A stretch of 64,000 nucleotides of DNA, taken from the NCBI RefSeq assembly GCF_051020765.1, contig NC_134929.1, positions 4,552,786 to 4,616,785 on the forward strand. The letters run 5' to 3'. The number at the start of each line of letters is the position of its first letter. Position 1 is the stretch's first letter. This document shows, one piece after another, positions 20,383-31,874 of the stretch. This DNA is from Lasioglossum baleicum. Taxonomy: Eukaryota > Arthropoda > Insecta > Hymenoptera > Halictidae. Below the pieces are notes generated by a model that saw only the letters and a list, made by a program, of their open reading frames with translations, did not search any database and was not told the origin of the DNA. The position numbers and the translations under genes are program-made.

Positions 20383-21354
20383 CCCAGCCAACCAAAAATC
20401 TAAATTTGGTCGACCTCCTGTGCGCGCATATGCCGAGCTAGTGTCGACCGTAGGACCAGGGTTTGGACATGGGCATGAGGTCGGCATCAGGCACGAATCG
20501 ACCGAATGTGCCTTTGTGGCAGCACTGTCGCACTGATGAATATCGTTTTACAGGGCAGCACCGTCAGCGAGCGTAGGTCGCACTAATGTGGCAGATGGCG
20601 GCGAAGTAAATTTCTATCGTACCAAATACACAGCACTTGTCCCTTTTATTCACGCATTCATTCTCAACAATTCGAAATACCCATACAAATTTTATTTAGT
20701 TCTCCTATTTGTTATTTTTTCTAGACTAAGGATCTTTATGCGAAATAAAAATTATCTACATCGATTACAAGAGACACAAGCTAAAAATTACAATGCCGTA
20801 CAAATCTCTTTACAGTTCAATTTCAACTAATTTACATTTAAATTTATTGAATACACTTATTTTAATGTAAAATATTAAGAATTTTAAATTTTTATTACTA
20901 CATATCGCAGGGAGTTGGTGGGTGAAGGGATTCTAAATGAACGAAACAGGAAATAATTAATAAATAGTATATTTTGTAATTTATTTTGATTAGTTTTCTT
21001 TATTACTCAACTTAGATTCTTACATATTAGGGATTCGCTGTACATACATAGGCACACCTGGTCCATGGAAATTTCATTACTTCAGAAGCATCTTCTGGTT
21101 GGGATTTCTGGTCGAGTCTGGACATATTTTCCTGATTCTGCGCCTCTTCTCCGGAACTGCGTACTCCTTCAGGGTAACTCGAACATAAACCAAATATAAA
21201 TGAAACTAATATAAAATATAACTAATATAAACCAAATAAATTTTTACAAACCTTGGCTTGCGCGGACACTGCTCGTTATTTCGTATTAATCTTGCAGTCC
21301 ATTCATATGCGGGGGAGTCACATGTCCTTGTAGTCAGGTTGCAGAGCTGGAGAG
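20383..21354. repeat. Element II left inverted arm, outer part
   Basis: It matches 49215-50252 in reverse. The Element I insertion at 21355 separates it from the inner part (31875-33464). A potential exon-intron pattern (21040-21300) mirrors 49290-49500, but no protein domain was recognised. Confidence 0.85.
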
Positions 21355-21885
21355 CCCAGATAACACAGAGACATCTTGAAGACGTCTTAAATGCGTATGC
21401 TGTCGGACATTCAAGGTATCTTACGGACGTCTTGAATGTCCTCCGAACGTATTCCGAACGGCCTACGAAAGTCTTCTCAACGGCTTTGTTACTAAACCGT
21501 ACGTTCTAAAAACGTCCCAAAAATATCCATTAAACGTCTAAAAAACGTCTAATCAACATTCTTGGAATGTTTTTAAAACGTACGGTATTGTAACACAGAC
21601 CGTTGAGAAAACTTTCGTAGGCCGTTTGGAATACGTTTTTAGATGTCTAATGGACATTCTTGGGATGTTTTTAAAACGTAAGGTATATGTAACACAAGCC
21701 GTTGAGAAAACTTTCATAGGCCGTTTGGAATACGTTCGTAGGACATTCAAGATATCTTGCAGGTCCAAAAATATTAATTAAATATAATTAATATATATAC
21801 ATATATATATATTTGATTGGTCATGTGAAAAAAAGAGACTGGAAGGGTCCCAGTCCCTTTTCGCATGACCAATATCATATATATA
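21355..21885. repeat. Element I left inverted terminus with GACGT-rich repeats
   Basis: The terminus is followed by diverged iterations of an ACGT-containing unit (GACGTCTTGAATGTCC and similar) in both orientations. Positions 21800-21870 are the inverse of 31480-31540. Such subterminal repeats usually bind the transposase; that function is inferred. Confidence 0.75.
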
Positions 21886-21887
21886 TA

Positions 21888-23964
21888 CAGGGTGTCTCAA
21901 AATTAGGTCCGGAGCCGAAAATGGGAGGTTCCTGAGATCATTTCAAGCGACATTTTCCTTTGAAAAAATGTCCGCGGCTTTGTTAACGAGTTATTAACGA
22001 AAAACACGGACCAATCAGAGCGCGAGCTAGACGCGTGCAGCCCGGCGCGCCGGCAGCCGAGTGTCGGTGGCACGCCGCGATGTCGTAACGAACAAAAGTT
22101 TCTCGATGATGTGAATCCTCACCAATTTCAATAAGCTTTGGATATGTTGTCAATACCATGATTCTGAACAACATTTCCCTTCACAGTTTCTGTCGATCGG
22201 CTTTAGTTTACGACATTATTGTAAAAATTTGTAATTGTAAATCGATCGATGTACTATTTCCTATCCGATTTCGATAATCTTTGGATATGTTGTCAATACC
22301 ATGATTCTGAACAACATTTCCCTTTACAGTTTCTGTCGATCGGCTTGAGTTTACGATATTATTGTAAAAATTTGTAATTGTAAATCGATCGATGTACTAT
22401 TTCCTATCCGATTTCGATAAGCTTTGGATATGTTGTCAATACCATGATTCTGAACAACATTTCCCTTTACAGTTTCTGTCGATCGGCTTTAGTTTACGAT
22501 ATTATTGTAAAAATTTGTAATTGTAAATCGATCGATGTACATACTATTTCCTCGCCGATGTCGATGAGCTTCATTTCAAAGGAAAAAGATATTTAAAACA
22601 TCGAATTTATAACATATTTCAAAGTCATCGAAATCGGTGAGGACCCACATCATCGGCAACTTTACCCGAACGATAGAAGAAGCACAAACTTATTGAATTA
22701 AAAACTCACTTATTCAGCCGTAAATCGGTGTTTTCGAGAATCATATGATTCTCGAAAAATCAATATCTCCTTGGGAACGATTTCATTTGTTTTAAACGAC
22801 GCCTTCATCGAATACATTGTACGCTGGGAGAGCACAGTTTCGCGCGGCATCGCGAAGAGCATCGAACTCTTTCCGCGTCGGAGTAAGTAATTTCGTTCGA
22901 TATCGATACGAGTTATAAAAGTGTGCTACGAGTTCAACAATTATGTAAAAGTGTGGTGGTTGTATGTGGTAGTCAAATGGATTTACGGCTGAATAAGTGA
23001 GTTTTTGATTCAATAAGTTTGTGCTTCTTCTATCGTTCGGGTAAAGTTGCCGATGATGTGGGTCCTCACCGATTTCGATGACTTTGAAATATGTTATAAA
23101 TTCGATGTTTTAAATATCTTTTTCCTTTGAAATGAAACTCATCGACATCGGCGAGGAGATAGTATGTACATCGATCGATTTACAATTACAAATTTTTACA
23201 ATAATATCGTAAACTAAAGCCGATCGACAAAAACCGTCAAGGGAAATGTTGTTCAGAATCATGGTCTTGACAACATATCCAAAGCTTATCGAAATCGGAC
23301 AGGAAATAGTACATCGATTGATTTACAATTACAAATTTTTACAATAATATCGTAAACTAAAGCCGATCGGCAGAAACTGTAAAGGGAAATGTTGTTCAGA
23401 ATCATGGTATTGACAACATATCCAAAAATTATCGAAATCGGATAGGAAATAGTACATCGATCGATTTACAATTACAAATTTTTACAATAATATCGTAAAC
23501 TAAAGCCGATCGACAGAAACTGTAAAGGGAAATGTTGTTCAGAATTATGGTATTGACAACATATCCAAAGATTATCGAAATCGGATAGGAAATAGTACAT
23601 CGATCGATTTACAATTACAAATTTTTACAATAATGTCGTAAACTAAAGCCGATTGACAGAAACTGTAAAGGGAAATGTTGTTCAGAATCATGGTATTGAC
23701 AACATATCCAAAGCTTATCGAAATAGGCGAGGATTCACATCATCGAGAAACTTTTGTTCGTTACGACATCGCGGCGTGCCACCGACACTCGGCTGCCGGC
23801 GCGCCGGGCTGCACGCGTCTAGCTCGCGCTCTGATTGGTCCGTGTTTTTCGTTAATAACTCGTTAACGAAGCCGCGGACGACATTTTTTCAAAGGAAAAT
23901 GTCGCTTGAAATGATCTCAGGAACCTCCCATTTTCGGCTCCGGACCTAATTTTGAGACACCCTG
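21888..23964. mobile_element. 2.1-kb TA-flanked palindrome with internal tandem repeats
   Basis: The ends are CAGGGTGTCTCAAAATTAGG in inverted orientation with TA duplications. Each arm contains tandem units of roughly 120-140 bp with the block GTTGTTCAGAATCATGGT or its complement: three in the left arm and four in the right. Arm numbers differ, so the array expands or contracts after insertion. No transposase is encoded. It interrupts Element I upstream of the DUF4806 gene end. Confidence 0.85.
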
Positions 23965-24056
23965 TATATATACATATATATACACAGGACATTTAATTAT
24001 AGGAAATATATATGTGGTTTATTAACAATGAAAACTATTATAAATAACAATAAAAT

Positions 24057-26488
24057 CTAAAGGTTTTTATTTAATCTGGCCGCAATTCTGTCCGCCGCCC
24101 TTTTGAGCCACATTTGTATGGCAATCTCGGCTTCTCGTCTTGTTGCACAGACGCGTACCTTTTCTGCAGCACCTTGAATAAAATTTCTTATTCTGTTAAT
24201 TTGTACATGAATCATCACTTTTATAATAACACTAAAATAAGGGCGATACTTACATATTACGAGGTTGGCGATATTTAATGTACTAAAGGGCTTCTTCCCC
24301 TTTCTGCCCAACCAGCTATATGTCAACGCCAAATTATTCGTAATTAGCGTCGACAGAACTCTTTTTACAAATTGGTAAACGTTCTCGCCGCCAATTTTGT
24401 ATAATTCCTGAACCTAAATTAAGAAGTTATTAATATTACATTCTGTTAACTATATCAAAATGAAAGATCAATTTCAGGTATCAATAAATTTTACTTACGC
24501 CATCTTGAAATTGTTCGCCGCTATTTAAGATATTCTCAAAAGTAGAGAACTCCTCGTCCGTGTTGAGCGGAAACTTTAGCGGCGAAAATCTCTGTAAAAA
24601 TGGGACCCTCTCTCTATGGTCTTCTCCAGCGGCTATCTTGTTCCCCGCTTCTTTTAATTGACGCACTTCTTCTTTTAAATCCTTTACCTCTTGAAGTACA
24701 TCGGTGAGGAGAGCTCTGAAGAGATGCCCTTGTTGTTCTATGTTCTTCATAGATTGTAGTAATGTCTCCAGGCCCTCCTTACTGTGTCCAGCTTCTTGGT
24801 TTCCTATTAATTGTTTATTACAAATTATATTTGTTAAAGTAAATTTACTTATTATCTCTAAAACATTTTCCTTAACTTACGAACAATAGATTGCTCCGCC
24901 ATATCCAGCGACTCCTCGTTGTCGGCATGCGAATAATGTGAGTCTGAAAATAAAATATATTTTGATTAAAAACATTTACTAATTACAGAAAGTGAATCAT
25001 GTATAACTATCGACATCCTCACTGATGGCCTCATGGTGTTGTTGCCTCCTCCTCTCTCCCCCTATATTTGCCAATAACGATGGGGATCCGACATCCTCGT
25101 TGATGGCAGTGACTGAAAATGAAATATATTTTCATGAAAAAAGATTTACTAATTACAGTAATATTTAATGTTTAATATGTAGGGTGCTTTTGTTTGTATT
25201 TACATACCAATCTTACTGTTAGTCCTCTGTCTTGGGGGAGAAGGAAGGACAGAGAGAGTACAATCAGACGACGATTCGTCGTCATTGTTGAACCGTGGTG
25301 GTCGCGAAATTCTCCTCTTTTTCAGGGCACCCGTCTGGTCAATCTCTGACTCGAGGTCGCTGGTATCTTCAGCCGCCTTCGCCTTCCTCCTCGCTTTCGC
25401 GTAATCGTCTAAAAGCATTGTATAATTATTATTTTAATTGTGTACATGTACGGCAGGTACGTCAAACACGCAGCCCGTCGACAAGTAGTTTGGGGCCCGA
25501 CCAAAAACTTTGACACTGATGATGACAATTTATATATGTTCTCCGCTCCAAATTCACCCTTCTGCAAGTGAATTTCACCTTTCTGTAAATCAATTTCACC
25601 CTTTTACAAATCAATTGCACCCTTCTGCAAATCAATTTTATCCATTTAAGAATATTTAAAATTAATTATTTATTTATTTCGATTAAATTATATATTTATT
25701 TAGACACACGTGTATTCACGTACGTCAACTGTGTCATTACTCTGCGAGGGAAGACTCAATCTCTATCTCTATATATCTCTATATCTATATTTCTATCTCT
25801 ATCTCTATTTATAATAAAATCGTGTCTGTCTGTCTGTATGTATGTACTTATGTATGTTTGTAACGGCATCACTTGAGAGCGGCTCAATGTAGAAAGCTGG
25901 GGCTTGAACCATTAGACGCGGCGTTTCTTCGGGAAGGTTTAGGAACAAACCGCATTCAAAAAAGTCTATTGGTTCAAAAGTTGTGACGTTATTAGTGAAA
26001 AAAGTCAACTTTTTCGCTCTCTTTTGGGCACGTTTCTGCTTATAACTTTTGATCAAATGGACTTTTTCGAATGCGGTTTGCTCTAATACCTTCTCGAAGA
26101 TACGCCGCGTCTAACGTTTCAAACCGAAGCTTTTTACGTTCTACCGTTCTCAATTGATGCCGTCACAAACAGCCCAAATACGACTTCTTCGCACACTATT
26201 GGGCACGTTTCTGCTCAAGATGAACAGATGTACGGTGTACACATATAACTATTTCAATTTACCGAAATTGCTATGGTTAAAAAGTTTCACTGAAAAGTGA
26301 TCCCACGTTGTTCGAGGTGTTTCCGTGTTTTTTATTGCATTAAGCAATTTTGACTTCTTTAGCGGTGGCCAGTAACACTTATGGCCTTCTAGCCAGTTAC
26401 TTGGCACCGCTTCCACAGTTCCATCCTTGACAAACTGAACAACAGTCCATGTTCTCCTGCTGTCTTTCAAATAGTGTGCCGCCTCCAT
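24057..26488 (-). CDS. Element I DUF4806-domain protein (7 exons)
   Basis: The exons, in transcript order, are 26488-26263, 25408-25208, 25112-25008, 24943-24881, 24803-24499, 24413-24254 and 24172-24057. All joints have GT/AG borders, phases match and the total is 1176 bases (391 aa). The N-terminus has a WTVVQF...VPSNWL...CYWPP block typical of insect DUF4806 proteins. A KARRKAKAAED stretch follows, then an acidic linker and a coiled-coil-like segment (QEVKDLKEEVRQLKEA). The C-terminal DUF4806 domain contains IGGENVYQFV, LTYSWLGRKGKKPF and WLKRAADRI. Function is unknown; the pairing with a transposase suggests a transposition cofactor or regulator. It diverges from the transposase gene across a palindrome. 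Confidence 0.88.
25560..26170. repeat. Minisatellite and palindrome in intron 1 of the Element I DUF4806 gene
   Basis: Positions 25560-25640 hold about four copies of a 23-bp unit (CACCCTTCTGCAAATCAATTT type). A TCTCTATCTCTA tract follows. Positions about 25850-26165 form an imperfect inverted repeat of two 130-150-bp arms. The short ORF there is part of the palindrome and not a gene. Confidence 0.7.
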
Positions 26489-26919
26489 TGTATGTGTATT
26501 ACCTAAGAATTGTAAAGTTCGGTAAAATTTAGAGACGAATTTAAACAAATAATTACGATATAAATACAATTAATTAAAGAGAGGAATTAAATAAAGGATC
26601 TTGCATCAACCATCTAACAAAACACACGTCTTTTCTCTTCGATCCCTCACCACATCCCTTTATCTTCCGTTTACTGCAATTTTCGGTAACGGAACAGGCA
26701 CAGATAAAAAATTTAAAATCGTGATCTTTACTTTTTCAAAAAACAATTATTTGTACATTAGCTAGTAAAGTAATCCTTCTAACGTCTCAAAAAAACTCAA
26801 GCTGTTGGGTCGAATTTTGAAAAAGTTATTCGGTTTTAGAAGGTGTACGAATGCTTTGTACACCCACTGTGTAAATATATATTTATATATGTACACTGTA
26901 TATACTTACGCGCAACTTC

Positions 26920-27850
26920 GGCCCACAGCAACAGCAACAGCGGCAGCAATCGCAAAGCAATATCTTCAGCAACAGCAACAGCTTCCAGCAGCAACCGGAG
27001 AAATTGTATCTTTAAAAAAATGTACGAAAATTAATGAAAGTTTTAGTAGAGATCACGGTTTAGAACGTGTACTAAAATACACGTGTAAATACACGTGGTA
27101 CGTGAACCGTGTACATAGTACGAATTTAAGGATCCGTGAAAACGTGTACACGGATCTGTCTGCACGGATCCTTAAATTCGTACTATGTACACGATTCACG
27201 TACCACGTGTATTTATATAGACGAGAATTGGGGATCTCTAAGTTTTATCAATGAAACAAACGTAGTAGAAGGGCATAAGCAAAAACACTAACTCGAACAA
27301 ATAACACCAATGCTAATACTCACTGTTAGATTATGGGTATGTATATAAGTAAAAACTACACTGTTTAAAATGATTTCTGGAGAATACTGGAGGCGCGTCT
27401 TTATACTTCGATGGAAACGCAGGAATGACGAACGCTCAGATCAGAAACAAAAGAGCAACAATCCTATATGAACAACTGAGGATCGAGGGTCCCATGCCGC
27501 GGAAATATATGCTATACGTGCTGTTGCTCTTCTGTTTTTGATCTGAGCGTTTGCCATTCCTGCGTTTCTATCGAAGTATAAAGACGCGCCTCCAGTGTTC
27601 TCCAGAAATCATTTTAAACAGTGTGGTGTTTACTTATATACATACCCATAATCTAACAGTGAGTATTAGCATTGGTGTTATTTGTTCGAGTTAGTGTTTT
27701 TGCTTATGCTCTGCTTCTACTACATATTGTTTAATAGCTAAAGTTTTTATTAATTTTCGTAAATTTTTTTAAGGATTCAGTTTTTCCGGTTGCTGCTGGA
27801 AGTTGTTGCTGTTGCTGTTGCGCTTACTGTTGCTGTTGCTGTTGCGTAAC
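26920..27850. promoter_or_regulatory. Palindromic divergent promoter region of Element I
   Basis: Two palindromic blocks lie between the divergent genes. CAACAG-rich sequence (26920-27000) mirrors CTGTTG-rich sequence (27795-27845); 27070-27200 folds on itself; and 27258-27720 is a long inverted repeat with an unpaired centre near 27460-27520. Each gene start therefore sits outside a mirrored control region. A shared bidirectional promoter is inferred. Confidence 0.6.
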
Positions 27851-27880
27851 ATCTTACTTCGTCACACTATTATTGACAAA

Positions 27881-29833
27881 ATGACAGCAAAACGGAAAAT
27901 GCAGAAATATTATATGCGTGCTAAGAGGTTCTCACTTGCTTCGAATCCATCTTTACATCAGGGAACCTCTACCTCCACCTCTAATTTCGTTTATTCAGAT
28001 TTTGTTAATAATATTGATAGTGAAGTTTTCGTAGAAAACATTCAACCTGAAATACCGAATTCCAGTAACAATTCCGCAGAAAGTCTTGCAAATGAAAGTT
28101 TTAATGTTCTGCTAGCAGAGTGGGCTATAAAGCGCAATATATCTCATTGTGCAATTAACGATCTGCTTTCTCTTTTAAAAATGCCAATTACGAATAATTT
28201 ACCTTCAGATGCTAGGACTCTTTTAAGGACCTGTAGAAATGTAGAAACAAAACAGGTAGACCCGGGAGAATATTATCACTTTGGTTTACAAAATACAATA
28301 TTGAATTTAATTGAAAATGTAGACATTTCTTCAATCGACAACAACATTATTCCAGTCAACATTAATGTAGATGGTTTACCATTGGCTAAAAGTTCTAAAA
28401 GTCAGGTTTATCCCATTCTGTGTAGCATTGCGGGTGATAAAAATGTTGGTATGGTTGGTATATACCATGGTAACGATAAGCCTGCAGATCCCAACCTTTT
28501 CTTAAGTGATTTTGTCCAGGATACAGTGCAAATAGCCAACAACGGATTTTTAATTAAGGGGAAATTGTATTATTTGGAAATTAAAAATTTCATATGCGAT
28601 GCTGTTGCCAAGGCACAAATTAAATGTATAAAAGGTCATACGGGATACTTTTCGTGCACTAAGTGCAAGGCTGAAGGAGCTTTAAAACAAAGTAGAATGT
28701 GTTTCCCTGATGTAAAGGATATCCGTTTGAGAACAGACGCTGAGTTCAGATCGCAAAGTCAGATAGAGCATCATGCTGGCTCATCAATTTTAATGAATAT
28801 CCCGGGAATTAATATGGTCGATTCATTCCCTTTGGACTATATGCATCTAGTTTGCTTGGGTGTTACGAGGAAATTAGTTGTTAATTTGTGGTGTTGTGGT
28901 GAACCTAAGACAAAAATATCAAATTTAAAAATTTCAAATATTTCAAATGCACTTATTCAGCAGACCAAAAATATTCCGGCAGAATTTAATAGAAAACCTC
29001 GCACCTTGGCCGAGGTCAAAAGATGGAAAGCAACCGAATTTCGTCAATTTCTATTTTACACCGGCCCAATAGTTTTATTAGGTAATATCAGTAAAAGTAG
29101 ATATTTTAATTTTCTCACTTTGCATGCAGCAATGACCATATTATCAACATCCAGACATTTTAATCTCATTGATTACGCGTCAGAATTAATGACATACTTT
29201 GTCACTTGTTTTAAAGAGCTGTACGGTGAAAAACACATCACGCATAATGTCCATAATCTTCTGCACATAACACAGGACGTTAGGATTAATGGACCGGTAG
29301 ATAATTTTAGCGCTTTCCAATTTGAAAATTTTTTGCAAACAATATTACACTGTATCAGAAAAAACGATAAACCATTACAACAAATAGTTAAACGATACAC
29401 CGAAAAATGTAATCTTGCTGCAGGAAAAGTGAAAAATATTAAATATCCAATTTTTGAGAAGCAACATTCAGAAGGTCCGTTAATAGGAGATTATGAAGTA
29501 TCCAAACAGTATAAAATAATTATTTACAGTAATTTCATATTAAAAATTACTGAGCCTGACAACTGCTGCTGCCTAAACGACGGTAGCATAATTCTCTTAA
29601 AGAATGTCATAATCGCAAATAACGTATGTCAAGCAGTTGCTAGAAAGTTTTCGATTTTAAAAGATTTTTATGAGAGGCCGTGCAAATCTTCACAATTGGG
29701 CATTTTTCTAGTAGAACAGTATAACTTGGGGCCCTTACAAATTTTCAATATTAAAGATATAGCCTACAAGTGTGTAAAACTAGAAATCGACGAAAAATTT
29801 GTAATTTTCCCATTACTCCATTCGAATTGCTAA
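27881..29833 (+). CDS. Element I transposase, tnp2/CACTA-like
   Basis: From the ATG at 27881 the product is 650 residues; an upstream ATG at 27803 only adds a poly-leucine stretch from the CTGTTG repeats. The core pattern is that of tnp2-like DDE transposases: a VDGLPLAKSS block with D164, a CDAVAKAQ block with D240 followed by a CTKC zinc-type motif, DYMHLVCLG (D319) and KATEFRQFLFYTGP with E386. I propose D164, D240 and E386 as catalytic by analogy with the CACTA/Mirage/Chapaev group. The N-terminus is basic. The frame is uninterrupted. It is about 36 residues shorter than the Element II protein. Confidence 0.85.
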   Translation: MTAKRKMQKYYMRAKRFSLASNPSLHQGTSTSTSNFVYSDFVNNIDSEVFVENIQPEIPNSSNNSAESLANESFNVLLAEWAIKRNISHCAINDLLSLLKMPITNNLPSDARTLLRTCRNVETKQVDPGEYYHFGLQNTILNLIENVDISSIDNNIIPVNINVDGLPLAKSSKSQVYPILCSIAGDKNVGMVGIYHGNDKPADPNLFLSDFVQDTVQIANNGFLIKGKLYYLEIKNFICDAVAKAQIKCIKGHTGYFSCTKCKAEGALKQSRMCFPDVKDIRLRTDAEFRSQSQIEHHAGSSILMNIPGINMVDSFPLDYMHLVCLGVTRKLVVNLWCCGEPKTKISNLKISNISNALIQQTKNIPAEFNRKPRTLAEVKRWKATEFRQFLFYTGPIVLLGNISKSRYFNFLTLHAAMTILSTSRHFNLIDYASELMTYFVTCFKELYGEKHITHNVHNLLHITQDVRINGPVDNFSAFQFENFLQTILHCIRKNDKPLQQIVKRYTEKCNLAAGKVKNIKYPIFEKQHSEGPLIGDYEVSKQYKIIIYSNFILKITEPDNCCCLNDGSIILLKNVIIANNVCQAVARKFSILKDFYERPCKSSQLGIFLVEQYNLGPLQIFNIKDIAYKCVKLEIDEKFVIFPLLHSNC

Positions 29834-29999
29834 AAATTCTACATTTGTTCAATTAATTTGATCAATTTCAATTTAAACAATTTCATTGTATGTATAAACC
29901 GAGAATGCCACACAGTACAACATTATTCTGTACCATATAGATCGATAGAGTATCAAATTCTGAGTATAAAAGTGTTGACCTTCATATGTCCTAAACCTA

Positions 30000-31160
30000 A
30001 TAGTTAACGCGACACAGCACGTAATGGTCGCAGCATCCTGTAAAGCTCTTCAAAAACAGCACTTTCGGTAAGTTATAATTATTATACGCCATAAATGTAC
30101 AATTGAAATAATAACTGTTTAATGTTTCTAGACGATTACATGAAGGCCAGAAGTAAGGCCCGAAAAGCGGAGGACACAATAAGCGTCTGCTGTGGGAGGT
30201 AGAACGACCTCGACGGAAAAGGTCAAGCACGACATCGTTCAGCATGGACGTCAACGTCGACTCGCCCGAGGAGGAAACTATTCTCAGAACTCCTCCATAC
30301 ATAAATATAAGACAGAGGAACATGGGTATGTAAATCCAAAATAAGGAAGCACTGATCTATATAAACCATTCTTCTGTAATTTGTGTCTTTTCAATCAAAA
30401 TATATTTTATTTTCAGTCACTCATCACCACGGCAACGGCGAGGAGTCGCTGCAGGGAGAAAGCAGCACTACATAATAAGCAACTTCAACTTCAACTTTAA
30501 CTTTCATTGTCTCATAAATGCGAGTACATCATTAGGACAGCATTAGTGTGTCAGAGTTTGGCCAATCTAATCCGAATGTGTTTCCGTCTACTCGTGACGA
30601 TCAAACTACCCGAGTAGTTAAACGTCTCAAGAATAGCGCTTCAATATTTTTTTTTCTATTTGTACACCCGTAAAGTAGCGTAAACTCTTCATTGAAAGTC
30701 GAGAGATTTCAAGGAGCACTTTGCGTTCTTAAACAGTCTCTGTAGAACAGCGTTTGTTTATTGGCGATTCTCAAGTGTTTTAAGGAAAATTATGTAAATT
30801 CGTTCAGATTTAATTTTACTATCATCTAAATTAATATACAGTTATTAATATTTGAACATTTCCAATCATTCTGTAAGTTTTTTTACGATTACAAAACTTT
30901 ATTGACGATTTTGTCAAGTATGCTTCAATACATTAAATATCGCCAACCTCGTAATATGTAAGTATCGCCCTTATTTTAGTGTTATTATAAAAGATGATTC
31001 ATGTACAAATTAACAGAATAAGAAATTTTTATTCAAGGTGCTGCAGAAAAGGGACGCGTTGTTGCAACGAGACGAGACACTGAGATCGCCATTCAAATGT
31101 GGCTCAAAAGGGCGGCGGACAGGATAGCGGCTGCACTAAATAAAAAATTGTAATTTTTAA
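30000..31160 (+). pseudogene. Decayed inverted copy of DUF4806 exons beside the transposase
   Basis: Positions 30129-30340 match exon 2 of the minus-strand gene (DDYMKARSKARKAED then a stop), 30418-30475 match exons 3/4, and 30937-31150 match the last two exons, including the intron between them. Splice signals persist but the frame is broken and exon 5 is missing. It reads away from the transposase and makes the inverted ends of Element I longer. Confidence 0.8.
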
Positions 31161-31463
31161 TGTTATTTTCTGACTTTTTTTTCCTTTAAAAAGGTTTTTG
31201 CGATTCTAATAAACCATATATTGTGCGAGTTGATTTATATATATCATCTTGTTCTAGTTGTTCTTATTTTTATAATAAATAATATATAAACGAAAAGCGT
31301 GCGTTAAGTTAATATGAATTATTTTTTCCATCCTCTTTTTATGTGGATTATTCTCCTTTTAATAAAGCTTTTCCTTCTTTAATAAACCACATATATTGTG
31401 CGAGTTGATCTTATATATATATTTACATTATACATATTTCCTATAATTAAACTTTCTTATTAA

Positions 31464-31874
31464 ATGTCATTTGTCATGCGAAAAGGAACTGGGACCCTTC
31501 CAGTCTATTATTTTCACACGACCAATCACATATATATGTATATTTTTAATTATCCTTTTAGACCTGTAATACTCCCCAAAAAAATGTCTTATTTTGGACG
31601 TAAAACAAACTTCCTGAAAAAGACGTTTTCAAAATGTCTTATTTTGGACGTAAAACGAACTTCCTTAGAAAGACGTTTTCAAAATGCCTTATTTTGGACG
31701 TAAAACGAACTTCCTTAAAAAGACGTTTTCAAAATGTCTTATTTTGGACGTAAAACGAACGTCCTGAAAAAGACGTTTTCAAAACGTTTTTAAGACGGTC
31801 TTCAAGGACGTAGGACGTTCAGACCTCAAATGGACGTGAAATGGACATCTTGAGGACGTCCTGTGCTATCTGGG
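31464..31874. repeat. Element I right inverted terminus with 49-bp minisatellite
   Basis: After the inverse of 21800-21870, four copies of a unit of about 49 bp (AAAATGTCTTATTTTGGACG type) run from about 31580 to 31780, then GACGT-rich sequence leads to the terminus TATCTGGG. The left end has different repeat numbers, so only the outer 30-40 bases are well matched. Confidence 0.75.

Larger units (their letters stand above)
21355..31874. mobile_element. Element I: 10.5-kb two-gene transposon inside the Element II arm
   Basis: The ends read CCCAGATAACACAG (left) and CCCAGATAGCACAG (right, inverted), flanked by AG on both sides. The right arm of Element II keeps the empty site (near 49216-49222), which proves a 2-bp duplication and exact borders. 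A minus-strand DUF4806 gene and a plus-strand tnp2-like transposase diverge from a central palindrome. The right side carries a decayed inverted copy of the DUF4806 gene's later exons, extending the inverted ends. A 2.1-kb palindromic MITE lies in the left part. Both genes are open, so this copy may be recent. Confidence 0.85.

Noticed and set aside
25805..26056. 83-codon minus-strand ORF as an exon
   Set aside because: It is one arm of an intronic palindrome; the gene model closes in frame without it.
31464..31703. 79-codon ORF near the right end of Element I
   Set aside because: It is a reading of the 49-bp minisatellite.
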